Shown here: positions 18,948 through 28,815 of the stretch, piece after piece
Numbering within the stretch: position 1 is the first letter of the stretch
Layout of the letters: every line of letters begins with the position of its first letter
NCBI GenBank assembly: GCA_937625935.1
Contig: OW569356.1
Span: 248,001 to 312,000 of the forward strand
Direction of reading: 5' to 3'
Length of the DNA: 64,000 nucleotides
From: Tetramitus jugosus
Lineage: Eukaryota; Heterolobosea; Eutetramitea; Acrasida; Vahlkampfiidae
The notes under the pieces: model-generated
What the model was told of the DNA's origin: nothing
Seen by the model: only the letters and a program-made list of their open reading frames with translations
The model's database searches: none
Program-made: the position numbers and the translations under genes

Positions 18948-19814
18948 AACAATTCTAAGACGATAATGTTTTTGAGTTTGTACGATCGCAACGCGTTGTT
19001 CACACCCGAAGGTGTGTCACTAAGTTGCAACCTTGAATCTCATAACTGTGCGATATGATAAGACCTACAAGAATGGACACACGTTATGGAACTGTGCTGA
19101 ACTTTCTTAATAATCTTTTCTAAGTCATAGATGCGCCCACAAACAGAATAATGACCTTGCAGGATAAAAAACTGCGAGAAATTATGGGTTGTCGAGTTGT
19201 TTTCTTTGTTTTTTGTGGTGAGGGCTGCCAATAGAATGGTCAACCGAAGATGGATTGAAGGACCTCCCTAGAAGTGTGGCCTTGTTGGAGAAAACTGAGC
19301 ATAAATGAAGGGTTGCTGCAGGAGTTGTCGAATCCGCGCACCACTCACTTGTCTGAGGAACAAAAAAAGACTCTAATTTCGGAAGACAACAAATAAGCAA
19401 CATACAACAACAACAATATCATCGTGTACACACAACAAAAAGCAGCTCTCAACCAACAATCAGAGTCCTACTACTACGACAACTACTACTCCTCCTCCTG
19501 TGAATATTGAATCAATCATTAGAACTTGACTTAAAAAAAAGTCACGACACATCACGCAAGCAACAGTAACATTGCACAGTTCAAAAAAAAAGCAAGACTC
19601 CTTTGTTTCAACAAACAACAAGATCACTACTGTGTCGACTTGATATAGATATTGAACCTCACCCATTATTATTACTAATTATTGAAATTGTTACAAATTG
19701 GATCATTCAACTACCAACTACCAACCACCAACAACAACAACAACAACAACACACATTAGCAACACGTGCGAATCAACAACACAACACACAACAAGAAGAC
19801 ATATATCATCGCAC
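18948..19814. other. 867-bp intergenic region upstream of the RING gene
   Basis: No gene was recognised. The distal half is mixed composition. A minus-strand frame near 19182-19403 has plausible amino-acid composition (up to 73 codons) but no family match. The last 400 bp are rich in ACAACAACA triplets and poly-A, as in other leaders here. The RING frame stays open from about 19698 without an ATG until 19815. Confidence 0.4.
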
Positions 19815-21715
19815 ATGAACAATTCCAACAACAACAGCAACAACAATAGTAGCAGCAATAGCAGCAACATGAATCAAGCGTCATTGGTACTTGATGACAA
19901 TGATATTCCTCATCATCATCATCATCCCTTTCATCATCAGGACTTTTTCATAGATGATGATGATAGTGACCTTGATTTTTTGCATGATGATTTCGAAGGC
20001 ACTAATAATAACAATGATGATGATGATGAAGAACACAATGCTCACACTGATACTGACATTGATTTTGATGAAGAAGATGATGTTGAAGATTTTTTTACTA
20101 GAAGAAGAAGAGGAAGAAGCAACAGTGGAATTATCAACAACAACAACAACAACATCCATAATCATCGAAGAACGAGTCACATTTCCATTCATGATGATGA
20201 TGATGATGATGAGAGTGAAAATTTAAATGTTCCATCCTACAGCAGTGACAGTGATGATGATGATGTCATTCCTACAGCATCGTACAATAATCCATTTTCT
20301 CGACTCAACAATCATCATGTCATTGTATTGGATGATACACCATCTACAGATGAAAGACCATCTCATAACAGCAGCAACAGCACTACTACTACCACTATGA
20401 ATAGACTTGGAGGAACACATCGCTTCTTTGGTAGACATAATCATCATCATCATAATAATAATACGAACAACAATGATGATCGTTATTCTGTGGTTGAAAT
20501 ATTGGACGATGATGATGATGATGGCTCAGCAAGAACTACTACAACAAGACACGTGCCAACTACCGCTTCCACTTCCACTACTTCCACTACTTCCACTACC
20601 AGTAGCAATAGCAATAGCAGTAACAATAGTAATAGAGCAGTGACATCAAATGATGATTTGAGAAGTATATTCTCTAGGTTGCGCCGTGAAGAAGAACTAG
20701 AGGAAAGTCGAATGAACAATGCCACTCGAAGACGCCCTAGCAGTACTAACAATAATCAATGGCCAACAACAACAACAACAGCTCACAACAACCATTACCA
20801 CAATATTCACATGTTGCCTCATCAACAGAGAAGCACAAGAAATCACATTTACTTTGATCATCATTTGAATCATAGAAATCACATGACTCCCTCAGCTACT
20901 ACCACCACCACCACTGCCACCACTGCCACACCTTCTACTCACAATCATGCAACAACAACAACAACAGCACCAACAAATGCTCCTATTCGCACTCAACATC
21001 ACTACATTAATCCTCATGTCAATCGACAGAGAAATAGCATGTTGGATGCTCTTCTAATGGGCTACACTGTTGCTACTCCTACTGCTACCACTACCCCTGC
21101 TGCTGCCACTGATGCTGCTGCTGCTACTGCTACTGCTGCATCATCAACTACAAGCACCAACAATGATGATACTGATGCTGAGAATGCACTGTTGAGAAGT
21201 TTGATGATTGAAGACATGTTGGCCAGAAGACAACTACTCTCTCGACGATTGAGACAATATGATACAACTGCCTCTGCTACTACTCCGGCCACTCCTCCCA
21301 CTCCCACCACTGTCACCACTACTGCCACTACTACCAACAACAACAACAACAATACTCATAATAGCGCTATTGACCCAATGACAGCCACTCCTGCTGCCAC
21401 TGCCGCAACATCACCTCCATTCTCTCTACTCTTTCCATTTGCTCACCATACTCATCCTCATCACATCCACCACACTGATCCACAACACAATAATACAATG
21501 AACACTCATCATCGTCATCGTCATCACCCACATCATCATCATCATCATCATCCAGCAAATGCATTCACTACGACGACCACGACCACGACTAGACTTCAAC
21601 CATACAATCGTCATCATGCATTCTTGCACAGATTTGGAGCACTGGACAATCATTTTGGTATGATGAATGACAATCATCATGGTATGGCACATCATCATCA
21701 TCACCATCGCCGTCC
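19815..21715 (+). repeat. Coding triplet-repeat tract (AAC/ACT/GCT/CAT/GAT)
   Basis: Interrupted runs of the same triplets occupy almost all of the first 1.9 kb of the RING gene. They produce long spurious open frames on the opposite strand and in other frames. Runs are imperfect, so slippage-prone but not simple microsatellites. Confidence 0.7.
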
Positions 21716-22664
21716 CAACAACCTTCACGCACTGCACTTTGTTGATCGAGATTTCGACGAAAGAGATTATGAAATGTTGTTGATGCTCGATGAAGGATTG
21801 CCCAATCGCAAGATTACACCCGAATCAGATTTGAAAACATTCTTGAAGCAAAAAGTGATTGAACAGGGCGATTTGGATGATCAAGTGAGGTGTTCCATTT
21901 GTCTCGTCGATTGGGAATTGAATGAGACGGTCAAGGAACTGCCATGTCATCACTTGTTTCACTCAGAGTGCATTGAACAGTGGCTCAAAAAGTACAATAA
22001 CACGTGTCCAATCTGTAAGCAGACTCTGGCTGAGGCGCATGAAAAGAGTGTGAGTAAACAAGCAATAGTCGATGAGAAGGGCAAGAGTCATCATGACGAT
22101 GGCGATCAACTACAGAGTGAAAACAATAATGACAATCACAGGGAGAAGAAGAGAACGTATATTCGATTCAAGAGACCTCATCACTCCTCCACTGCTACCA
22201 CTACCACCGCCAACAGTAGCAGCGGAAGTAATAGCTCATCCAGTGCACCATCACGTGCTGAGAGACCAAAGATGATGGTCAGACCTCGAATACGTCCAAT
22301 CACTGCTGACTCTAACCATGGTAGCAGTTCTACTAGTAGCACCAGCAGTGGTGCAAGTAGTAGCTCGACTGCTGCTGAACATGTCTCAGGATCGCACCGT
22401 TTGCTCAGACAACCTCGAAGAAGAACTGCCGATCGTGCAACAATTGATGAACAGCAACAAGGTAATCATGCTGCAACTTCCATCAGTGATTCCAACCACC
22501 AGGACACTCATCACCGTCAACACCACCACCATTCCCTCTCCTCCTCATCCAATAGAAGAAGACCCAGAAGTGAACAACAAGCTGTAAATAACAATGAAGA
22601 TGCAGACGACCAAGAATACCGCCAGCGTTCAACAACAAGAGATAAGAGAAGAAGACATCACTAG
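19815..22664 (+). CDS. RING-H2 E3 ubiquitin ligase embedded in low-complexity sequence
   Basis: 949 residues from the ATG at 19815. The only folded part I can see is a RING-H2 domain, residues 693-736: CSICLVDWELNETVKELPC, HHLFHSECIEQWL, CPIC, giving the C3H2C3 ligand order C-C-C-H-H-C-C-C. It resembles the RNF11/RNF126/praja class. The segment just before it (residues ~640-690, MLLMLDEGLPNRKITPESDL) may be structured. All else is Asn, Thr, Ala, His and Asp/Glu homopolymer built from AAC, ACT, GCT, CAT and GAT triplets, including His-rich stretches near 600-660. The C-terminal 200 residues are Ser/Arg-rich. It should transfer ubiquitin from an E2; substrate unknown. An in-frame Met at 19869 is an alternative start. 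Confidence 0.88.
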   Translation: MNNSNNNSNNNSSSNSSNMNQASLVLDDNDIPHHHHHPFHHQDFFIDDDDSDLDFLHDDFEGTNNNNDDDDEEHNAHTDTDIDFDEEDDVEDFFTRRRRGRSNSGIINNNNNNIHNHRRTSHISIHDDDDDDESENLNVPSYSSDSDDDDVIPTASYNNPFSRLNNHHVIVLDDTPSTDERPSHNSSNSTTTTTMNRLGGTHRFFGRHNHHHHNNNTNNNDDRYSVVEILDDDDDDGSARTTTTRHVPTTASTSTTSTTSTTSSNSNSSNNSNRAVTSNDDLRSIFSRLRREEELEESRMNNATRRRPSSTNNNQWPTTTTTAHNNHYHNIHMLPHQQRSTRNHIYFDHHLNHRNHMTPSATTTTTTATTATPSTHNHATTTTTAPTNAPIRTQHHYINPHVNRQRNSMLDALLMGYTVATPTATTTPAAATDAAAATATAASSTTSTNNDDTDAENALLRSLMIEDMLARRQLLSRRLRQYDTTASATTPATPPTPTTVTTTATTTNNNNNNTHNSAIDPMTATPAATAATSPPFSLLFPFAHHTHPHHIHHTDPQHNNTMNTHHRHRHHPHHHHHHHPANAFTTTTTTTTRLQPYNRHHAFLHRFGALDNHFGMMNDNHHGMAHHHHHHRRPNNLHALHFVDRDFDERDYEMLLMLDEGLPNRKITPESDLKTFLKQKVIEQGDLDDQVRCSICLVDWELNETVKELPCHHLFHSECIEQWLKKYNNTCPICKQTLAEAHEKSVSKQAIVDEKGKSHHDDGDQLQSENNNDNHREKKRTYIRFKRPHHSSTATTTTANSSSGSNSSSSAPSRAERPKMMVRPRIRPITADSNHGSSSTSSTSSGASSSSTAAEHVSGSHRLLRQPRRRTADRATIDEQQQGNHAATSISDSNHQDTHHRQHHHHSLSSSSNRRRPRSEQQAVNNNEDADDQEYRQRSTTRDKRRRHH

Positions 22665-22851
22665 ACATGATTGAAACAAGTTGACTCTGGACCGTCAATA
22701 ACATTCTAGGCGAAGTTATTACGGATAAAAGGTATCAATTCTCCGCGTAAATCTCTCTTCATTCCCAAAAGTGTTGGAAACTGCGCAATAAATCTTCTTG
22801 CACCGCAAACAACAACAAAAATTGATAAAATAAACACAGTGAGAATTGAAA

Positions 22852-23826
22852 ATGTATCGTCATATCCAGCGGCACTTGACAAGGAGTGTTACACATTCAA
22901 TGAAGATCAATCACTATCCAATTCACCAATCATCATCATCATCATATGATTATGCGGCAATGATGATGGTCACCACTTCCCAGTATCATCATTTATCATC
23001 ATCATCATCACGTCCATCAGCAACCACGTTCATCATCAAATGTAAAAGACCATTTTGCACAAGTTTGACTCGTTCACAACAGCAACAGCAACACACGAAT
23101 GAACAACAGCAGCAACCACCACATCAGCAACAGCAGCAGTCAGACTCCTCCACCATTTCGATCATGAACCATGACATGACGCCAACTCAATCTCATCATC
23201 ATTCCAACAGCATGACACCATCCACACAAGACAATCATGTCACGCAATCATCATCTGCACCATCAGACACACCATCAGACACAACAACAGAATCATCATC
23301 ATCATCATTAGACACGAATGATCAACAACAAGATCTTGACAAGAAGAAGAAAAAGAGACGTCGATTGGTTCCACTGAGAGAACCATTCAAATTGACACAA
23401 GCGGCAGCCAATCGCGTACTTGACCTACTCTCTCATCAAGACAACGCAGTCGGTCTCAAAGTATCAGTCAATCGACGTGGTTGCAACGGTCTGACCACTG
23501 TTCTCGACTATGTGTACAGCGATAACATTCCAAAGTTTCATGAAGAAGTGACGGACAAGAGTGGAGTCAAGATTTATGTGGAACCGTCGGCTCTCATGTA
23601 CGTCATTGGAACAGTCATGGACTATGTGGATGATGAAGTGAGAAGTGAATTTGTGTTTCACAATCCGAATGCACAGAGTCAGTGCGGTTGTGGTGAATCG
23701 GTCAGCGTACCAGACAAGGTGGCCAAGACGAACCAGAAGGCAATTGATTTGTTCAAACAAGTATCATCACACACATTGTCTGATGCGGCGGATCAACCAA
23801 CAATAAAGGAGGAGCGACACGTTTAA
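22852..23826 (+). CDS. ISCA1: Mitochondrial iron-sulfur assembly protein ISCA1 (A-type carrier)
   Basis: 324 residues from the ATG at 22852. The A-type domain is C-terminal, from about residue 180 (FKLTQAAANRVLDLL). The three ligand cysteines are Cys211 in RRGCNGL and Cys278/Cys280 in CGCGES. MDYVDDEVRSEFVFHNPN is specific to ISCA1 rather than ISCA2. With ISCA2 and IBA57 it delivers [4Fe-4S] clusters in the mitochondrial matrix. The start MYRHIQRHLTRSVTHSMK is Arg/Ser/His-rich without acids, a good presequence. Between presequence and domain lies about 150 residues of Gln/Ser/Thr/His low complexity, which is unusual: ISCA1 is normally near 130 residues. Part of this spacer might be removed on import. 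Confidence 0.93.
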   Translation: MYRHIQRHLTRSVTHSMKINHYPIHQSSSSSYDYAAMMMVTTSQYHHLSSSSSRPSATTFIIKCKRPFCTSLTRSQQQQQHTNEQQQQPPHQQQQQSDSSTISIMNHDMTPTQSHHHSNSMTPSTQDNHVTQSSSAPSDTPSDTTTESSSSSLDTNDQQQDLDKKKKKRRRLVPLREPFKLTQAAANRVLDLLSHQDNAVGLKVSVNRRGCNGLTTVLDYVYSDNIPKFHEEVTDKSGVKIYVEPSALMYVIGTVMDYVDDEVRSEFVFHNPNAQSQCGCGESVSVPDKVAKTNQKAIDLFKQVSSHTLSDAADQPTIKEERHV

Positions 23827-23892
23827 ATGAACTCTTTTTTAAGAAAAATTGAATTTTGTAATGGGTGTGGATCATCGCAGAAGAACTCCTTA

Positions 23893-25482
23893 TCATATGA
23901 ATTGTTTCTTGCCAGCAGAAAAGGAACACTCTCCAATCACAAATCCACCAGTGCCATTGCCTGCTTCATCGTCGTCATCTTGATCAACGGTTGATGAAAC
24001 ATGTCTTCGGCTCTTGGAAATGGACACTTTTGTGCTTGTTGTTGTTGATGAATTAGAATCCGTGTGAAACACTGAGCTGTTGACACGTGACTTGATCTTC
24101 TTGAATCGATCCATGGGCACTTCTGCTCCCATGACAAACAACACTTCCTTTCCACTGAGTGCACCCATTCGAGCACATTGTTGCAATGAATAACCCTGGA
24201 GGTAGGCATAGATGAAACCAGAGGCAAACAAGTCACCTGCACCAGTGGTATCCACTGGATTCTGAACCACATCGGCTGGACACTGATACTTTTCATTGCC
24301 TGATTTGACCCAACAACCATCCTTGCCCATCATGACCACAGCCACCTTGCAAAACTTTGCCAAATAATCAACACATTGCTCTGCAATGGCAATATGGTTA
24401 CTATTGCTATTGTTGTTGCTGCTGTTTTGATTGCTATTGTTGTTGTTGTTTTGATTGTTGCCATTGGCTTCATGATAACCATCCTGATAGGACACACCCA
24501 TGAGTTCTCTGGCTTCTTCACTATTGGAAAACACAATGTCCACATAGTTTCTCAACATGTCCAACAAGAGTGGTTTGAATTGACGAACAAGTTCAAAACT
24601 ACCCAAATCAAACGATACCATGGACTGATTCTGTTTGGCCAATTGCATGGCTCTCAATGTCAATGGCTGATTGTAAATGCTGTATCCTTCCACGTGCAAC
24701 AATGACAAGTGAGCAAAATCCTGTGGCAACAAATCATCCAGTGTCATTTCGAGTGATGCACCAAGGAATGCCTTCATGGTTCTCTCTCCATTGGGTGTAA
24801 TGAGACAAATGACTTCACCCGTCTTTTCACTCATGGATTCAGTCATGAGAGGAATGATGCCCCTCTGTTGCATACTGTCCTTGTACAGTTGACCTACTTG
24901 ATCCTTGCCAATCTTGCCAATGAATCCACACTTTTCACCAAATGAGGCCAATCCCTTGATCGTGTTGGCACAACTGCCACCAGGAACAATAATGGCTTGC
25001 TTGACATGGGATTGCACTGGCAGTTCATGAGGAGTCAATTGATAATAGTATGGACTGGTGGGAGAGAGTGGTTTCATGATGGTGGATCCATCGGTATTGT
25101 TGTTATTGTTATTGTTGTGAGTAGTAGTAGAAATGGAGAGACTGGTGGTGAGTGAGGAACGAAGGGCATGCTTGTTCAGAGTCGTCAATGATTGTTGATT
25201 GGACGCAGCAGCACTTGTCAACAATTTATCATCCTCATCATCATCATCATTGCATGAAGAGTCACTGTCATCAGACGATGAAGAAGAATCAGCGACAACA
25301 CCGGACAACTCGGACAATACTTGCTCCAATTTGGATTTGAACGCATCTAGTTCCTGAGCAGTGTTGAACAGTGAAGAACCACCTCTCTCGGTCATACCCA
25401 TCCGGACCATCACTTCCTCATCCACTTGCAATATTCTGTCCAATAGTGGTTGACCTAATCCTAATACTCTGTATGATGACAT
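23893..25482 (-). CDS. PfkB-family carbohydrate/nucleoside kinase (adenosine-kinase-like)
   Basis: 529 residues. PfkB signatures: VPGGSCANTIKGLASFG with GKIGKDQVG (N-terminal Gly-rich motif) and DTTGAGDLFASGF, where Asp417 of GAGD is the expected catalytic base. GEVICLITPNGERTM and VDIVFSNSEEARELMG are typical of the eukaryotic pfkB group that includes adenosine kinases and the plant pfkB-like kinases. The start at 25482 directly enters the fold (MSSYRVLGLGQPLLDRILQV). Two low-complexity insertions are present: an acidic Ser/Asp plus Asn stretch at about 85-135 and an Asn/Ser loop near 340-360. The substrate (adenosine, sugar or inosine) is not readable. Stop is 66 bp from the convergent ISCA1 stop. 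Confidence 0.85.
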   Translation of the reverse strand: MSSYRVLGLGQPLLDRILQVDEEVMVRMGMTERGGSSLFNTAQELDAFKSKLEQVLSELSGVVADSSSSSDDSDSSCNDDDDEDDKLLTSAAASNQQSLTTLNKHALRSSLTTSLSISTTTHNNNNNNNTDGSTIMKPLSPTSPYYYQLTPHELPVQSHVKQAIIVPGGSCANTIKGLASFGEKCGFIGKIGKDQVGQLYKDSMQQRGIIPLMTESMSEKTGEVICLITPNGERTMKAFLGASLEMTLDDLLPQDFAHLSLLHVEGYSIYNQPLTLRAMQLAKQNQSMVSFDLGSFELVRQFKPLLLDMLRNYVDIVFSNSEEARELMGVSYQDGYHEANGNNQNNNNNSNQNSSNNNSNSNHIAIAEQCVDYLAKFCKVAVVMMGKDGCWVKSGNEKYQCPADVVQNPVDTTGAGDLFASGFIYAYLQGYSLQQCARMGALSGKEVLFVMGAEVPMDRFKKIKSRVNSSVFHTDSNSSTTTSTKVSISKSRRHVSSTVDQDDDDEAGNGTGGFVIGECSFSAGKKQFI

Positions 25483-26040
25483 GATGTGTTTCGATGTGTG
25501 TGTTGAATCTTTTTGGCAAAGAATGAGACCTGAGAGTGTAGTACTTTAGGGAGGGAGGGAGGCAGAACGTTCAGTCCAACAGTTTGAATGTTGTTGTTGT
25601 TTGTTTGTTTTGCGGCCTCCTAACAAGTGTCTCTCAGGTTGTGTGAAAAGCCGATATTTCTTTCAGATGCAGCAGAGACGCTGCGTGTGGTGGTGCTTCA
25701 ATGTTGAAGTCACCCGGAGAAATAGAAAAAATTACAACAGGAGATGGGTTCGGGATTCCATGGTCCACGCAAATTCAAAGGCCATTCCAATTGATCCTTT
25801 TGGGCCAAAGATCCGACTTCGAAACGTCATCTGCAATTTACAGCTGTACCGAACCAACAAAATGTCAAGACAACAATATGGAAAAAAGAAAACCGGGCAT
25901 GTATTGCACTTCAAAAATGTCTCACGTTAAAAAATAGATCACAACAATCACACATCGAAGTAATCAGCTAGCAAAAATGGCCACACATCACCATCGCGGT
26001 GTGCGTGGATACAACCATCATTTCCATGATGGATATCAAT
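25483..26040. other. Intergenic region between two minus-strand genes
   Basis: 558 bp. It holds a poly-purine GGGAGGGAGGGAGGC stretch near 25550 and two overlapping plus-strand frames (25601-25930 and 25701-25937, 109 and 78 codons) with no recognisable family. A possible acceptor TTTCTTTCAG precedes 25670. A small spliced gene cannot be excluded but I cannot support one. Confidence 0.4.
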
Positions 26041-27756
26041 CTATAGAACACGCTTCTTCTTCTTCTTTGATGGTTGTTTCTTCTGCTCTTGTTGTTGTTG
26101 TTGTTGTTCCTGTTGTTGTTGGTTCATGATCATTTGATTCAGTGAATGATTGGTTCTCGGAGGGATGGAGAGTCCCAACTGTTGAACTTGTTCTCTGCCT
26201 GCGAATGAATAGTGATGATTTGTCATCGTAATTGCATTACATAGACTGGTGCTTCTGTTCTTGTTGCGCTGAGTGTCTGTTGATAGATGGTCCATTTCTA
26301 GCTCATCACCCCGATATTCATCTACAGCATAGTCAATCTTCTTCTCTTTCTTGTTCTTCTTATTCTTCTTGTCATGACTGTTGCTCGAGAACGGAGAAGG
26401 AATGGCATCATCATCAGTAGTAGTTGATGATGATGTCGGTGATGAAGATAGAATTCTGGACAAGTACGATAAATCCTCCTTGTCCTTCTCACTCATGCTA
26501 ATTGCGATACCAAATTGAGGATCGACACGAGGTGCTGTTGTTGTAGTACTGCTGCTACTATTGTCTGGAGGTACTACTTGATCATCAGCAGCGGCAGACG
26601 AAACAACAATTGTAATGGGCTGCAATGGCATTGTTGCATTGGACTCTGATGCGGCTGGAGGAGGAGAGCGCGCAGAGTCAGGTCCAGATGGCATGACAAT
26701 GGAAGGTATCACAATCACTTCAGTTGTGTTTTTGACCATGATGGCATCGTTGTTTGGATTGATGATACTGCATGATGATGATGATGATGGCGATGACTCG
26801 TCTTGCTGTTCCATGACTTCCATTGTTCTGGGAGATACGGCAGGTGAGATGCAATCAACAGTGGCAGAGGAACAAGTGGAGGATGATGCAGTGTCTTCAG
26901 CAGCAGTGGTTGTTGCCGTAGTCAATTCAGTCAGTGTATGAGTCAGAGTGTTCATGGTAATCTTGCCCAGTGATGTCGTGCCTCTTCTAATTCTCTTGAA
27001 CGACGTCGAGATGGATGACGACATGGATGAAGACGAGGACGAAGACGATGTCAAATCAGCATCAGGCACTGCCAGTGGTTCACACGGCTCCAATGTCAAC
27101 TTTCTACCAGAATTAACAGAGTCAATCATCTTTCTGAGCACGGTGACCCATTTGTATGCTTCTTCACATGTCTCACACTGCAACAGAATCATCTTTCCGG
27201 ATCCGGATATGAACTGGAATTGATTGTTCACATTGATGCGTGGAGATGAATCACCACCACTATTGCCACCACCACTGTCACCACCACCACTACCCGTGCC
27301 AGTCGTCTTACTACTATTATTGGTCGTATTGTCATGATGGTTCACTGCCACCACCATTTCTGCAATGGAATTCTTGTAGACAAAACTGCCTCTGGGCTTC
27401 TTGTTCTTCATGTACGACTTTTCACTCTTGTACCAACACAGTTTGTACTTTTTGGCAACAAAGTACTCTGATTTCCACTTGTTGAAGAAGATTGCCTTTC
27501 TGAGTGCATAACCTCTCATGTAATCATTCTTCTTTTCGGATGCGGGTGACTGAGGTCGAATGTCTTGCGCAAAGGAGGGAGCAGAGGACGGAGGTGCAGA
27601 TTTTGATCTTCTCATCTTGTTGTTGTAGGTGAGGTTGCTCTTCTTTGATGTTGGTTGTTGACTACTGTTGTTGTTATTCAGGCTACCAATGGAAACTGTA
27701 GGTGTGCAGTCAACCGCTGCTGTTGCATTCCTCTTTCTGGGACTTAGGAGTAACAT
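26041..27756 (-). CDS. PH-domain protein with long disordered C-terminus
   Basis: 571 residues. Residues 79-215 form a pleckstrin-homology domain: MRGYALRKAIFFNKWKSEYFV, then YKLCWYKSEKSYMKNKKPRG, and the closing helix CETCEEAYKWVTVLRKMI with its invariant Trp. A Gly/Ser/Asn insertion (about 143-172) sits in the loop before the last strands. PH domains bind phosphoinositides or proteins at membranes. The rest is Ser/Thr/Pro-rich and disordered, with acidic patches, a Gln run and a basic end (KKKKKRVL) that could act as a nuclear or membrane-binding signal. No catalytic domain is seen. The overall family is not recognised. Confidence 0.8.
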   Translation of the reverse strand: MLLLSPRKRNATAAVDCTPTVSIGSLNNNNSSQQPTSKKSNLTYNNKMRRSKSAPPSSAPSFAQDIRPQSPASEKKNDYMRGYALRKAIFFNKWKSEYFVAKKYKLCWYKSEKSYMKNKKPRGSFVYKNSIAEMVVAVNHHDNTTNNSSKTTGTGSGGGDSGGGNSGGDSSPRINVNNQFQFISGSGKMILLQCETCEEAYKWVTVLRKMIDSVNSGRKLTLEPCEPLAVPDADLTSSSSSSSSMSSSISTSFKRIRRGTTSLGKITMNTLTHTLTELTTATTTAAEDTASSSTCSSATVDCISPAVSPRTMEVMEQQDESSPSSSSSCSIINPNNDAIMVKNTTEVIVIPSIVMPSGPDSARSPPPAASESNATMPLQPITIVVSSAAADDQVVPPDNSSSSTTTTAPRVDPQFGIAISMSEKDKEDLSYLSRILSSSPTSSSTTTDDDAIPSPFSSNSHDKKNKKNKKEKKIDYAVDEYRGDELEMDHLSTDTQRNKNRSTSLCNAITMTNHHYSFAGREQVQQLGLSIPPRTNHSLNQMIMNQQQQEQQQQQQEQKKQPSKKKKKRVL

Positions 27757-28815
27757 GTCTCTTGCTGTTTCAGTCAGATATCTTGTATCGAGTCAATAGA
27801 TATATGTATTGTATGTGTGCTCCTTCGTTGAAACAAATGGTGGTGTTGGTGTTTGTTGTGCGTCCCAATTGTTGTTGTTGTCTGCTTGAACTTGAAGATG
27901 CTGCGACAGTGACAAAAAAAAGATTCGGTCCTCCCGGGTCAAAAATGCTCCTCCATGGTTCTTTTGCCATTCGTGGGAAATCTGATGTGTCACCACAAGG
28001 ATTCTCTGATAATATGAGTCGATCCAAGTTGTATAACCTGATTATCTATTCCAATACCTTCCCTCAAGGCATCAATCAATTCACGACTATAGGTATTATT
28101 GGGATCTGAAAAGTTCAGCATTTTTGTCCAACGACCAACGTTCTTGAAGAGAATGCAAGCTAGGCAAAACAGTCCGGATTTGCTTTAATTGTGAAGAAGA
28201 TGAATACAGAGGAGTTATCGTGACGCGTCAGGGCAGGGCAAGCGCGAAGAAACAGCCGAATGCTGGGCATCACCGTAAAATGGAACATAAGCTCGGACTA
28301 GTACAAAAAACCGAACAATAATCGAACTTAAATAAGACTCAATTAACGAACACCAATAGGTATGGATAATTGAGCACTTAACACATATGATACTCAAATT
28401 CATTTATGTTAAGAACTCAATTATGCTTTTAATTTTTAAAGTTATCTTATTGTTTAGAAAGTGACTTTATTGATGAAATTAATCTGTACTCTTGTTTTAA
28501 ATTCCATTTAACATTAATAAATTAAAATAGCCTTCTCTTTTTTGCAGCAAGTCTCTCTTTGGTTTTCTTTGTCCTTAGTAGTGGCTCTGTGTTCCGTTGT
28601 CTGTTATTGTGTTAGCGAAAGAAGGAATGACTATCTGGTTCTTGATTTCCGGCTTTGCACAACAATCAAGAATGAGCAAGCCTGTTTCGTTATCATGGAA
28701 GATTATTCGTTGATTCTTTGCATCTTCCAGTTGTTTCCCTATTTATAGACAGACTCTGGCAGAAGCCAGCAAGAAAACAAAATCAACAACATCGCACCAA
28801 AAGCTGAGAGAGAGA
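27757..28815. other. 1.06-kb intergenic region with AT-rich core and possible leader intron
   Basis: A stretch at 28370-28530 is strongly AT-rich compared with its flanks. It lies inside a candidate plus-strand intron, 28360-28547, beginning GTATGG and ending CTTTTTTGCAG, which would belong to the 5' leader of GFAT. On the minus strand 27990-28121 is a 43-codon ATG frame of protein-like composition (MLNFSDPNNTYSRELI). It could splice after 28034 to a further open segment near 27900 but the donor (GTTATA) is poor. Neither is firm. Confidence 0.35.

Noticed and set aside
19881-21737. Antisense and alternative-frame ORFs over the RING gene
   Set aside because: They are products of triplet repeats (Met/Val/Asp runs) and contain no domain.
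25601-25937. Two overlapping plus-strand ORFs (109 and 78 codons)
   Set aside because: They compete for the same DNA, neither has a domain or clear leader, so no CDS is called.
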